A stretch of 64,000 nt of DNA, from positions 32,383 through 96,382 of the forward strand of contig CAZUDO010000081.1 in the NCBI GenBank assembly GCA_964618895.1, in the 5' to 3' direction. A program made the position numbers and the translations under genes. The notes below the pieces were generated by a model. That model was not told where the DNA came from. It ran no database searches and worked only from the letters and a program-made list of their open reading frames with translations. This document shows, piece after piece, positions 33,099 to 42,526 of this stretch; the stretch's first letter is position 1, and each line of letters begins with the position of its first letter. The stretch is from CAZUDO01 sp964618895 (GTDB taxonomy: Bacteria > Desulfobacterota > Binatia > DP-6).

Positions 33099-33223
33099 GG
33101 CGGGGGCTGGTCGCGGGAGATGTGGGCATGGTCCCGCAGGACGAAGGTCGTTGGATGCTGCACTGTCACATCCTGGAGCACGCAGAGTCTGGCATGATGA
33201 CGCTGGTGGAGGTGAGGCCTTGA
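33095..33223 (+). pseudogene. Multicopper oxidase, C-terminal fragment
   Basis: 42 residues end in RWMLHCHILEHAESGMMTLV. HCHxxxHxxxxM is the type 1/type 3 copper-binding block that closes multicopper oxidases. The rest of the oxidase (about 400 residues) is absent; the cytochrome gene lies directly upstream. This is a deletion remnant. The overlap of its stop with the P-type ATPase start may still matter for translation of that gene. Confidence 0.7.
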
Positions 33224-35988
33224 CGCGCTGGCATGTTACGCCGGTAACGGAGATCGGGGCGACGCTCGGGACCGATGTCACCCGGGGGCTCGGGCCGGAG
33301 GAGGCGCAGGCCCGGCTTTTCCAGGAGGGTACCAACGAGCTGCGCAGGGGCGAGGCGCCGTCTCCGTGGGGCATCCTCGCGGGGCAGTTCCGCAGCCTCG
33401 TCATCTGGGTCCTGATCGGGGCGGCCGTGGTGTCGGGACTGCTGGGGGAGCTCGTGGATGGGGTCGCGATCATCGCGATCGTCGTCCTGAATGCGATCAT
33501 CGGCTTCGCGCAGGAGTACCGTGCCGAGCGGGCGGTCGCGGCGCTCGCCCGGTTGGCTGCACCGCGGGCCCGCGTGGTGCGCGGCGGTCAGTCGGTGATC
33601 GTGCCGGCGGCCGAGGTCGTGCGCGGGGACCTGTTGCTGCTCGAGGCGGGTGACCTGGTGGCGGCAGACGCCCGCTTGGTCCAGGCGAGTGCGCTCCGCA
33701 CCGGCGAGGCGCCGCTCACGGGCGAGTCCGAGCCGGTGGAGAAGCACGCGGGGGTGTACGCGCCCGAGACGCCTCTCGCCGACCGCAGGAACATGGTGTT
33801 CCTCGGCACCAGCGTGGCGGGCGGCTCCGGTCGGGCGGTCGTGGTGGCGACCGGCATGGCGACCGAGGTGGGCCACATCGCAACCCTCCTCGAGACGGCG
33901 TCGAGCGGCGAGACTCCGCTCCAGCGCAGGCTCGACCAGGTCGCGCGTCGTCTCCTCTGGGCGTGCGCGGGCATCGTCGTGGTCGTGTTCCTGCTCGGCA
34001 CGCTGCGCGGCATCGCGTTCGGAGAGCTGTTCCTCGGGGCGGTCAGCCTGGCCGTGGCGGCGATCCCGGAGGGTCTACCGGCGATCGTAACCGTCGCTCT
34101 CGCCCTCGGGGTGTCGCGCATGGTGCGCCGCAACGCCTTGGTGCGCCGGCTGCCGTCGGTCGAGACCCTCGGCTGCGCCCAGGTCATCTGCACCGACAAG
34201 ACCGGCACCCTGACCGTCGGCGAGATGACCGCCCGCAAGCTGGTCACCGGCGAGCGCATTTTCACGGTGGGCGGTGAGGGGTACGCCACCGATGGAGCGA
34301 TCTTCACGGACGGGGCGGAGGCCCACCCGTCGGCGGATGCGGTCCTGCGGGCGCTCCTGCAGGCGGCGGCCGCCTGCAACGACGCCGAGATCACGCACCG
34401 GGACGGGAGACCGGGCGTGGTCGGCGACCCCACCGAGGGCGCGCTCCTCGTCGTGGCCGCGAAGGCCGGCATCACGCGCGCCGCGGTCGAAGCTGCCATG
34501 CCCCGACTGAGCGCGATCCCGTTCGACTCCGACCGCAAGCGCATGACCGTCATCCGCCGCCGGGACGGGGGGCCCTGGGCGTTCGTGAAGGGGGCTCCGG
34601 AGGTGATCCTTGGGCGCTGTGCGACGATGCTCACCGCCCAGGGGCGTGCGGCGCTCGGCGAGAGTGAGCGCGCCCGTATGCTCGAGGCGAACGCGCTCAT
34701 GGCGAACGACGCCCTCCGCGTCCTGGCCCTGGCCGAGCGGCCGCTCGACGGGTTCCCGGCGCCGGGGGCCGACCGGCCACGGGACGAGGACGTCGAACGC
34801 GACCTCACGTTCCTCGGGCTCGTAGGTCTGCAGGATCCGCCGCGCGCCGAGGCCCGCGAGGCGGTCCGGAAGTGCAGGCGCGCCGGCATCCGGACCGTGA
34901 TGATCACCGGCGACCACCCGGACACGGCCCGCGCCATCGCCCGCGAGCTGGGCATCCTCGAGCGGGGCGACGAGGTCATCGTCGGGCACGAGCTCGACGC
35001 GCTCGACGACGCGGCGCTTGGCCAGCGGGTGACGCGCGCGGCGGTGTACGCGCGCGTGACGGCCGAGCACAAGCTGCGGATCGTCCGCGCCTGGAAGGCG
35101 CGGGGGGCCGTGGTCGCGATGACGGGCGACGGCGTGAACGACGCGCCCGCTCTCAAGGAAGCCTCCATCGGCATCGCCATGGGGATCGCCGGCACGGAGG
35201 TCACCAAGGAGGCGGCCGACATGGTGATCACCGACGACAACTTCGCCTCGATCGTCGCGGCGGTGGAGGAAGGCCGGGGCATCTACGACAACATCAGCAA
35301 GACCCTCGCCTATCTGCTCGCGGGGAACGCCGGCGAGCTGACCGTGATGCTGATGGCCGTCCTGATCGGCTGGCCGCTGCCCCTCCTCCCGATACAGCTC
35401 CTGTGGATCAACCTCGTGACCGATGGCCTGCCGGCGCTCGCGCTCGCGACCGATCCGATCGACCCCGGCGTCCTGTCCCGCCCGCCGCGGCGTCCCGACG
35501 CGCAGCTCCTGGACCGCGCCTTCCTCGGACGGCTGGCGCTCACCGGCGTCCTCACCGCCGCCGTCGCGCTCGTGGCCTTCGGCTACGAGTTCCGCATCGA
35601 CCGGAACGTGGTGAGCGCACGCAACGCCTGCTTCTCCGTGCTGGTGATCGCCGAGCTCTTCCGGTCCTTCGGGGCGCGGAGCGACACGCGCACGGTGTGG
35701 GAGGTGGGACTCCTCTCGAACATGCGGCTCTTCGTGATCGTCCTGGCGAGCTTCGGGCTGCAGCTCGTGATCCATCACGCGCCGGTCTTCGAGCGCCTCT
35801 TCGGCACCGAGCCGATCTCGCTCCGGCAGTGCATCGCGTGGATCGGCCTGGGGTCGGTGCCACTGGTGGTTCTCGAGGGGCGCAAGCTCGTGCGACGTGC
35901 GGGCGCGGTTGCCGCAGAGGCGACCGTGTCGATGGTGCGAGGAGAGCAGGCGTCTCGACCGACCGAGCCGGAGGGACGAAGGCGATGA
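33220..35988 (+). CDS. P2-type cation ATPase (Ca2+/SERCA-PMR1-like)
   Basis: 922 residues. Cation_ATPase N-domain; actuator TGESEPVEK; PEGLPAIVTVALALG in M4 (the P2A calcium-pump motif); phosphorylation site CTDKTGTLTVGEM; and GDGVNDAPALKEASIGIAMG in the P-domain. A SERCA-like C-terminal membrane bundle ends the protein. It has no CPx motif or heavy-metal-binding domain, so it is not a copper pump. It probably exports Ca2+ or Mn2+. TTG at 33220 is the best start: GGTGAGG precedes it, and it overlaps the oxidase fragment's stop. A similar pump (CtpF) belongs to the mycobacterial dormancy regulon. Confidence 0.87.
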   Translation: MTRWHVTPVTEIGATLGTDVTRGLGPEEAQARLFQEGTNELRRGEAPSPWGILAGQFRSLVIWVLIGAAVVSGLLGELVDGVAIIAIVVLNAIIGFAQEYRAERAVAALARLAAPRARVVRGGQSVIVPAAEVVRGDLLLLEAGDLVAADARLVQASALRTGEAPLTGESEPVEKHAGVYAPETPLADRRNMVFLGTSVAGGSGRAVVVATGMATEVGHIATLLETASSGETPLQRRLDQVARRLLWACAGIVVVVFLLGTLRGIAFGELFLGAVSLAVAAIPEGLPAIVTVALALGVSRMVRRNALVRRLPSVETLGCAQVICTDKTGTLTVGEMTARKLVTGERIFTVGGEGYATDGAIFTDGAEAHPSADAVLRALLQAAAACNDAEITHRDGRPGVVGDPTEGALLVVAAKAGITRAAVEAAMPRLSAIPFDSDRKRMTVIRRRDGGPWAFVKGAPEVILGRCATMLTAQGRAALGESERARMLEANALMANDALRVLALAERPLDGFPAPGADRPRDEDVERDLTFLGLVGLQDPPRAEAREAVRKCRRAGIRTVMITGDHPDTARAIARELGILERGDEVIVGHELDALDDAALGQRVTRAAVYARVTAEHKLRIVRAWKARGAVVAMTGDGVNDAPALKEASIGIAMGIAGTEVTKEAADMVITDDNFASIVAAVEEGRGIYDNISKTLAYLLAGNAGELTVMLMAVLIGWPLPLLPIQLLWINLVTDGLPALALATDPIDPGVLSRPPRRPDAQLLDRAFLGRLALTGVLTAAVALVAFGYEFRIDRNVVSARNACFSVLVIAELFRSFGARSDTRTVWEVGLLSNMRLFVIVLASFGLQLVIHHAPVFERLFGTEPISLRQCIAWIGLGSVPLVVLEGRKLVRRAGAVAAEATVSMVRGEQASRPTEPEGRRR

Positions 35989-36638
35989 ACGTCGAGGAAG
36001 TGAAGCGGAAATACCGACGGAACGCGGCAGCGTACGACCTGATCGAGCGTGCAACGGCGCGGCTGCGTGCCACGGCGGTGCACAAGCTCAGGCTCTGTCC
36101 CGGCGACGCGGTGCTCGACTTCGGCTGCGGCACCGGGCTGAGCTTCCCCCTGCTCGAGGAGGCGGTCGGCCCGCGAGGACGGATCTGGGGTGTCGATGTG
36201 AGCCCGGACATGCTCGCGCGGGCGCGGGCACGGATCACCGGCCATGGCTGGACCAACGTTACGCTCGTCGAGGCCAACGCGGAGGAGGTGCCCCTCGAGC
36301 GGGAGTCCGTCGGCGGGGTCCTGTGCTTCTACACCCACGACATCATGACCTCGGCGGTGGCCGTGCGGGCGGCCGTCGAGGCACTCCGCCCTGGAGGAAG
36401 ATTCGTCGCTGCGGGCGCCAAGCGGTCGCGTGGGTGGTTGGGTCTGCTGCTGAATCCGGTGACACTCGCCTACTCGCTTCCCGCCATCACGAACGTCGAG
36501 GGGCTGGACCGCCCCTGGAACGAGCTCCAACGGCTGCTGGCTACGCTCGAGGTGGAGGAACACCTTTTGGGGACTGCGTACATCGCCCGCGGCGTGAAGG
36601 GCCAGACACACGAAGCCGTCGCAGGAAGACTCTCATGA
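35985..36638 (+). CDS. SAM-dependent class I methyltransferase
   Basis: 217 residues. Motif I VLDFGCGTGLSFPLLEEAV, a motif II acidic loop (WGVDVSPDMLARARARI), and AEEVPLERESVGGVLCFYTH are typical of UbiE/COQ5-like methyltransferases. Substrate unknown. The ATG overlaps the P-type ATPase stop (ATGA) and the end overlaps the next tiny frame the same way. Confidence 0.8.
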   Translation: MNVEEVKRKYRRNAAAYDLIERATARLRATAVHKLRLCPGDAVLDFGCGTGLSFPLLEEAVGPRGRIWGVDVSPDMLARARARITGHGWTNVTLVEANAEEVPLERESVGGVLCFYTHDIMTSAVAVRAAVEALRPGGRFVAAGAKRSRGWLGLLLNPVTLAYSLPAITNVEGLDRPWNELQRLLATLEVEEHLLGTAYIARGVKGQTHEAVAGRLS

Positions 36639-36766
36639 GGATCGCAGTGACGGCGAAGCTCACGGTAGAAACCATCAAGAGCGCCCCGACCCCGGAGCAG
36701 CATCGGGCGATTGCGGACGCGTACGCCAGGGAAGTTCAGCTGAAGGATCAGCGATGCGCGAGGTGA
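36635..36766 (+). CDS. Tiny open reading frame, 43 residues
   Basis: MRIAVTAKLTVETIKSAPTP followed by a charged C-terminal helix (EQHRAIADAYAREVQLKDQR). It overlaps the methyltransferase stop by ATGA, which suggests real translation. No family is recognised; it may be a remnant. Confidence 0.3.
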   Translation: MRIAVTAKLTVETIKSAPTPEQHRAIADAYAREVQLKDQRCAR

Positions 36767-36792
36767 CCGACCATCGAACGGAGGCCACGACC

Positions 36793-37485
36793 ATGGCTGA
36801 CGAGAAGCGTCCTGCTGCAGCAGAACCGGAGACACCCGTCGCGACGTCGCCGCGCCAGGGGCACCTGCGCCTCAAGATCGGAGTGATGGGTGGGGCGACC
36901 GGCGTGATGACGCGTGACGTGCTCGACAAGGCGCACGCCTTGGGGCGGGCGATCGCCCGGAGCGATTGTATCCTCATCACCGGCGCGTGCCCGGGCCTGC
37001 CGCTCGCGTCCGCGTGCGGCGCCAAGGAGGAAGGCGGGTTCGTGGTCGGCATCTCGCCAGGGCTCAGCCTCGACGAGCACCTGTACAAATACGGCTCGCC
37101 GACCGAGTTCCACGACGTGCTGATCTTCACCGGGAGCGGCCTCATGGGCCGGGAGGTGGTCAACATCCGCAGCTCCGACATCGTCGTGATCGTCGGGGGG
37201 CGCAGCGGCACGCTGGGGGAGCTCGCCATCTCCTACGACGAGGGAAAGCTGATCGGCGTCCTCACGGGCACCGGAGGCATCAGCGACATGGTGCGCGACA
37301 TCCTGGGCGCCTGCGCCAAGGACACCGGGGCGCGCGTGGTCTACGACTCGGATCCGACCCGTCTGGTGCAGGAACTCCTGCGCGTCTATCGGACCGAACA
37401 CCATCGCCGCCCATCGTGCTTCTGCGCGGAGCGGCCCCGGGGCGATGGGCCGGCGACACCCGGCATGGTCACGGACCCCGCATAG
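36793..37485 (+). CDS. LOG-family protein (Rossmann fold)
   Basis: 230 residues. A Rossmann-type protein with IGVMGGATGVMTRDVLDKAH and, near the end of the core, IVGGRSGTLGELAISYDEGK, the PGGxGTxxE-like motif of LOG/lysine-decarboxylase-like phosphoribohydrolases. The variant GGRSGTLGE keeps the Glu. Family members cleave nucleoside monophosphates (cytokinin activation or purine salvage). GGAGG 9 nt upstream supports the ATG at 36793. Last of the 33-37.5 kb operon. Confidence 0.75.
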   Translation: MADEKRPAAAEPETPVATSPRQGHLRLKIGVMGGATGVMTRDVLDKAHALGRAIARSDCILITGACPGLPLASACGAKEEGGFVVGISPGLSLDEHLYKYGSPTEFHDVLIFTGSGLMGREVVNIRSSDIVVIVGGRSGTLGELAISYDEGKLIGVLTGTGGISDMVRDILGACAKDTGARVVYDSDPTRLVQELLRVYRTEHHRRPSCFCAERPRGDGPATPGMVTDPA

Positions 37486-37516
37486 CCCAGCTGGTTACGG
37501 GCATTCGGTGCGGCGG

Positions 37517-40500
37517 CTACGCCGCGGCTCCGTGATGACCCATCGCCCGCTTCCACTTCCACTCCTCGACCGCGCAGAAGACGCACGGGACGATGAACAG
37601 CGTGACCAGGCTCACAGCCATGCCGCCGACCGAGGGGATGGCCATCGGCTGCATCACATCCGAGCCACGGCCGGTGGCCCAGAAGATCGGCATGAGACCG
37701 AAGACGGTGGTCGCGATGGTCATGAGGCACGGGCGGATACGCAGGAGGCCCGCCTCCACCACGGCCGCGCGGATCTCGGCGACGGACGTGAACTCGCGAT
37801 CCTTGAAGACTCGTTCCAGGTACGTGGAGATGACCACACCGTCGTCGTCCACGACGCCGAAGAGCACCAGGAACCCGACCCACACCGCCACCGAGAGGTT
37901 CGCGCCCCAGAGGGCAAGCATGATGAAGCCGCCCGAGGCCGAGACCAGGACGCCGACAAAGATCAACGGTGCGATCCACCAGCGCGTGAAGCCCAGGTAG
38001 AGCATCAGGAGCATGATGGCGAGGGTGGCCGGGATCAGGATGCGCATGCGAGCCGTCGCACGCACCTGGTTCTCGAACTGCCCCGACCACTCCCAGTAGT
38101 AGCCGGCGGGAACCTCCAGGCGGCCGTCCCTCATCGCCTGCTGGAGCAGGGCCTCGGCGTCGGTGACGACCGAGATCTCGTCACGATCGCGGGTGTTCAT
38201 CGTGACGTAGCCCACGAGGAGCCCTCGCTCTCCCTTGATCTCCTGGGGCCCCAGGACCGTGGTGATGGTCGCGAGTTGTGCCAGGGGCACCTGCGCTCCC
38301 GACGTCGTGGGAACGCTGATGCGTTCGATCGCCAGGCTGTCTTCGCGGAAGTCGCGTGCCAGGCGGATGCGGATGGGATAGCGCTCGCGGCCCTCGACCG
38401 ACTCCATGAGGTTCATGCCGCCCAACGCCATTTCGATGACGTCCTGTACGTCCCGGATGTTGACCCCGTAGCGCCCGATGCGGTCGCGATCGATCGCGAT
38501 CTGGATGTAGGGCTTGCCGACGATGCGGTCGGCGACGATGTCCGTCGCGCCGGGCACCTCGCGGAGTAGCCGCTCGATCCGGAGGCCGATGCGTTCGATC
38601 TGCCGGAGATCGGAGCCGTAGATCTTGACTCCCATCATGGCGCGGAAACCGGTCTGCAGCATCACCAGGCGCGTCTGGATGGGCTGAAGGAAGGTGGGCA
38701 GCACGCCGGGGATCGCGGTCTTCTCTTGAAGTTCTGCCAGAACCTCCGACTTGGCGATGCGCCGCTTCTCGGGCCAGATCCACGACAGCGGCGTCCTGAC
38801 GACCCCGGGCCAACCGGAGAAGACGCGTTCAATGGCCTTCGTACGCCACTGCTCCTGGGGTTTCAGAATGATGATGCTCTCCATCATGCCGATGGGCGCG
38901 GGGTCGAGGGCCGAGTCGGCGCGGCCGATCTTGCCCACGACCGACTCCACCTCGGGCACGCTGGCGATGGCGAGATCCTGCGTGCTGTTGACCTGGATCG
39001 CCTGCGAGAGCGAGGCCTGCGGCAGGAGTGAGGGCATGTAGAGGAACGAGCCTTCGTCCAACGGGGGCATGAACTCGCGACCGATGCCGGGCAGGATGCG
39101 GCCCTCGCGGAGGACGACGGTCCCGGCGGCGGTCTCGGCGTCGCGCTCCGTGGGATCGGGTCGCCGCCACAGGACGCGTAGGCGTTCGCCGCCGTCCTGG
39201 TGTCGCACGCGCTGCCACCGGAGTTGGTCGAACTCGACCGGTGCGCGGGCGAACAGGTTGATGGCGATCTCGATCGGGTACATCGTCGTCCCCAGACCCA
39301 GCCAGACGCTCATGCCGACGAAAAGGATCAGGGCTGGGCCAAGGAGGAATGTCCACTTGTGTCCGAGAATCCAGGCCAACGTCGGAACGTATGCCTTGGC
39401 AACAAGCCGTGACACACGGTTCTCCTCCAGCGGCACGAACCGTTCGTGGACCATGCGGACAGCGCACAAGGCGACGCCCAGTCCGACCGCAGCGGAGAGC
39501 AGCCAGCCCTCGCCGTGTCCCTTGGCCAGGCCCCACACGAAGGCCGCGTGCGTGGCGAACGTCGCGAGCACGCCGATGCCAATGGCCATCGCGGCGGTCG
39601 TGGTTCTCCGCCACGTGACCGGCCTGAACAGCAGGTAGCACAGGAAGGGAACGACCGTGATCGCCAGCACCACCGATGACCCGATGGCGAACGTCTTGGT
39701 GAACGCCAGGGGCTTGAACAATTTGCCTTCCTGGCCGGTGAGGAAGAAGACCGGGATGAAGGAGACGATCGTGTTCGAGACGGCCGTGATGATCGCGCCG
39801 CCGACTTCCGTCGCACCCTCGTACACGATCCCGAAGTGTCCCTTCTCGCGCTTCTCCTGGTCGGTCGCCGAGGCGATGCGGCGGTAGATGTTCTCCGACA
39901 TGATGATGCCCATGTCGGCCACGTCGCCGATCGCGATGGCCAAGCCCGCCAGCGACATGATGTTGCTGTCCACGCCGAACAGCCACATCAGAATGAACGT
40001 GAGCGCAACGGTCAGAGGAAGCGTAGCGAGCACGGTCGTGGTCGTGCGCAGGTGGAGCAGGAAGACGAGGATGACGATGCTCGCGAGCAGTGCCTCCTCG
40101 GCGAGGGCTTCCTTCAGCGTCCCGATGGTTTCGTTGACGATCGTGGTGCGGTCGTAGAAGGGACGAATCGTGATTTTCGATATCCGGCCGTCGGCGAGAG
40201 TCTTGGTCGGCAGGCCGGGCTCGAGCTGGGCGATCTTGGCCTTGACGCGCTCCATCACCTCGCGTGGGTTCTCGCCGTAGCGCATGAGCACCACGCCGCC
40301 GACGGTCTCGACGCCAGCCTTGTCCAACGCACCGCGCCGGAAATCCGGGCCCAGTTGCACGGTCGCGACGCTGCGGAGGGTGATCGGCGTGCCGCCCTCC
40401 TCTCGGATGACGACGCGCTCCAGGTCCTCGACGGTCTTGATGAACCCGACGCCCCGGATGAAGGACTCGATCCCGTTGCTCTCGACGACCTTGGCCCCCA

Positions 40501-41143
40501 CGTCGATGTTGCTCTTGCGGACGGTCTCGTACACGTCCATCAGCGTGACCCGGTGGGCGCGGAGTTTGTCGGGGTGGATGTCGATCTGGTACTGCTTGAC
40601 GAACCCACCCAGACTGGCGACCTCGCTCACCCCCTCGACGGAATTGAGCTGGTAGCGAACGTACCAGTCCTGGATCGAGCGCCGCTCGGCCAGGTCGAAG
40701 CCCTCGCCCTCGACCGTGTACCAATAGACCTGCCCCAGGGCCGTGGCGTCAGGCCCGAGCACGGGCGTGACGCCGTTAGGCAGCCGCTGCTGCGCGACGT
40801 TCATCCGCTCCAGCACGCGCGAGCGTGCCCAGTAGTAATCCACGTCGTCTTTGAAGATGAGGAAGGCCATCGAGAAGCCGAACCCCGACATCGAACGGAT
40901 CGTCTTCACGCCTGGCGTGCCGGTCAGGCTGGTGGTGAGCGGGAAGGTCACCTGATCGTCTACGTCCTGCGGGCTGCGCCCCGGCCATTCGGCGAAGACG
41001 ATGACCTGCTTCTCGCCGATGTCCGGGATCGCATCCACCGGCGTGTGCACGAGGGCGACGTAGCCGCCCACGCACAGTGCCGCGGTGGCGAGGATCATCA
41101 GGAACGTGTTCTCGAGGCACCAGCGAATGACGGCGTTGACCAT
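37517..41143 (-). CDS. cusA: CusA/CzcA-type heavy-metal RND efflux pump
   Basis: 1208 residues, a trimeric inner-membrane antiporter. It has the RND layout: TM1 at the N-terminus, a large periplasmic loop, TM2-6 (with LAGLAIAIGDVADMGIIM carrying the TM4 Asp), a second loop, and TM8-12. The methionine steps that bind Cu(I)/Ag(I) in CusA are recognisable: EFMPPLDEGSFLYMPSLLP, DPAPIGMMESIIILKP and QTRLVMLQTG. That points to copper/silver rather than zinc/cobalt. It is about 160 residues longer than E. coli CusA; part of this is an insertion with two extra hydrophobic stretches between the halves (LLFRPVTWRRTT to GHKWTFLL). Last gene of the CusCBA operon. Confidence 0.9.
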   Translation of the reverse strand: MVNAVIRWCLENTFLMILATAALCVGGYVALVHTPVDAIPDIGEKQVIVFAEWPGRSPQDVDDQVTFPLTTSLTGTPGVKTIRSMSGFGFSMAFLIFKDDVDYYWARSRVLERMNVAQQRLPNGVTPVLGPDATALGQVYWYTVEGEGFDLAERRSIQDWYVRYQLNSVEGVSEVASLGGFVKQYQIDIHPDKLRAHRVTLMDVYETVRKSNIDVGAKVVESNGIESFIRGVGFIKTVEDLERVVIREEGGTPITLRSVATVQLGPDFRRGALDKAGVETVGGVVLMRYGENPREVMERVKAKIAQLEPGLPTKTLADGRISKITIRPFYDRTTIVNETIGTLKEALAEEALLASIVILVFLLHLRTTTTVLATLPLTVALTFILMWLFGVDSNIMSLAGLAIAIGDVADMGIIMSENIYRRIASATDQEKREKGHFGIVYEGATEVGGAIITAVSNTIVSFIPVFFLTGQEGKLFKPLAFTKTFAIGSSVVLAITVVPFLCYLLFRPVTWRRTTTAAMAIGIGVLATFATHAAFVWGLAKGHGEGWLLSAAVGLGVALCAVRMVHERFVPLEENRVSRLVAKAYVPTLAWILGHKWTFLLGPALILFVGMSVWLGLGTTMYPIEIAINLFARAPVEFDQLRWQRVRHQDGGERLRVLWRRPDPTERDAETAAGTVVLREGRILPGIGREFMPPLDEGSFLYMPSLLPQASLSQAIQVNSTQDLAIASVPEVESVVGKIGRADSALDPAPIGMMESIIILKPQEQWRTKAIERVFSGWPGVVRTPLSWIWPEKRRIAKSEVLAELQEKTAIPGVLPTFLQPIQTRLVMLQTGFRAMMGVKIYGSDLRQIERIGLRIERLLREVPGATDIVADRIVGKPYIQIAIDRDRIGRYGVNIRDVQDVIEMALGGMNLMESVEGRERYPIRIRLARDFREDSLAIERISVPTTSGAQVPLAQLATITTVLGPQEIKGERGLLVGYVTMNTRDRDEISVVTDAEALLQQAMRDGRLEVPAGYYWEWSGQFENQVRATARMRILIPATLAIMLLMLYLGFTRWWIAPLIFVGVLVSASGGFIMLALWGANLSVAVWVGFLVLFGVVDDDGVVISTYLERVFKDREFTSVAEIRAAVVEAGLLRIRPCLMTIATTVFGLMPIFWATGRGSDVMQPMAIPSVGGMAVSLVTLFIVPCVFCAVEEWKWKRAMGHHGAAA

Positions 41144-41155
41144 CGGAAGCCTTCG

Positions 41156-42526
41156 TCAGTGCGTGTCGTGTCGACTCTGGGGCGCAGGAGCCGCGGGTGA
41201 CGGGTCGGATGGGGGTGCCCCGCCGTGTTGGTGGCCTGCGGAACCGGCCATCAGACCGCCTGGGTAGAACAGGCTCGGGCGTCCGGTGATCTGGAACTGG
41301 CTGTCGATGAGGAACCCGCCGCGGGTGACGACGCGCTCGCCCTCGACGAGACCTTGGAGCACCGGGACGAACTCATCGGTCCGCGGGCCCGCCACGATCT
41401 CCCGCAGCTCGAAGAGCCCGCGGGACTTCTCGACGTATACGATCCGCCGTGTCCCGCTGTCGAGCACGGCGGTCACGGGGACGGCGAGCGGGCCCGACTC
41501 GCGGGGCGCGGCAAGCGTCGACCCGGGGATCTGTTGCAAGGGCATGTCGCAGATCGGACACGTTCCTGGTTCGTCGCGCAGCACCTGCGGGTGCATCAGG
41601 CACGAGAACTTGCCCTCGACGCCCGTGGGGGCGGCCTGCCCGTTGCTTCCCAGGGCCGACGTGATGACGGCGCTGACGAACATCCCGGGCTTGAGGTCGT
41701 GATCCGTGTTCTCCACGTGCACCGGGACGCGGACCGTGCGAGTGTTCTCGCTGACGATCGGCTCCACGAACGTCACCATGCCGGCGAACACACGGCCGGG
41801 AAGCGCCTCGGCGGTGAGCTCTACCGGCTGGCCGTAGCGGACCCACGCGAGGTCGTACTCGTAGATGTCGAGGTACACCCATACGGTGTCGAGGTTGGCA
41901 ACCCGGTAGAGCGCATCGCCTGCTTTGAATGCGCTGTTCTTGACGACCGATTTCTCGATGACCGTCCCGTTGATGGGCGAGTAGAGCGTCACGCGATCGG
42001 TGACCTTCTTGGTGTTGATCAGCGCCCTGATCTGATCCTGGGTGAGGCCCCAGCGCCGGAGCTTGAGTATGGCCATCTCCACCAGTGCCCCGGATTGCCC
42101 GCGCGGGCCGCTCTGGGCGATGAGCAGCTCTTGTTGGGCGACGAGCAGCTCGGGGCTGTAGATCTCCACGAGGTGGTCGCCCGCCTTGATCGCCACGCCC
42201 GTGAAGTTGACGAACAGGCGTTCGGCGTACCCGTCGACGCGGGCCGTCACGGTGGCGAGCGATGATTCGTTGTATCGGATCTTGCCGACCGCTCGCAGCG
42301 TCCGTGAGAGCTCTTGCCGGATTACGGGCGTGGTCTCCACACTCGCCATTGCCAATGCGTGCTCGGAGAGTCGGAGCGCCTCCGAGGAAGCGGACGCTTC
42401 AGATGCAGCGGACGCGTCATGGACGCATGGCGTTCGGCGGCACGTGGAACGACCGAGAACGTAGCTTCCCCCGACGGCCCCGATGATGGCGGTCGAGAGG
42501 GTGACCATGCTGAGCGTGCGGTTCAT
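41156..42526 (-). CDS. cusB: CusB-type periplasmic adaptor with heavy-metal-binding domain
   Basis: 456 residues. N-terminal anchor or signal (MVTLSTAIIGAVGGSYVLG), HlyD-type barrel-sandwich and helical hairpin (about 60-260), and a C-terminal membrane-proximal domain. At about 305-330 it holds a heavy-metal-binding domain FSCLMHPQVLRDEPGTCPIC (relative of the YHxCPMHP module). The tail is His-rich (GHQHGGAPP). It links the CusA pump to CusC and may hand over Cu(I). Starts at ATG 42526, overlapping the CusC stop by 4 nt. Confidence 0.87.
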   Translation of the reverse strand: MNRTLSMVTLSTAIIGAVGGSYVLGRSTCRRTPCVHDASAASEASASSEALRLSEHALAMASVETTPVIRQELSRTLRAVGKIRYNESSLATVTARVDGYAERLFVNFTGVAIKAGDHLVEIYSPELLVAQQELLIAQSGPRGQSGALVEMAILKLRRWGLTQDQIRALINTKKVTDRVTLYSPINGTVIEKSVVKNSAFKAGDALYRVANLDTVWVYLDIYEYDLAWVRYGQPVELTAEALPGRVFAGMVTFVEPIVSENTRTVRVPVHVENTDHDLKPGMFVSAVITSALGSNGQAAPTGVEGKFSCLMHPQVLRDEPGTCPICDMPLQQIPGSTLAAPRESGPLAVPVTAVLDSGTRRIVYVEKSRGLFELREIVAGPRTDEFVPVLQGLVEGERVVTRGGFLIDSQFQITGRPSLFYPGGLMAGSAGHQHGGAPPSDPSPAAPAPQSRHDTH

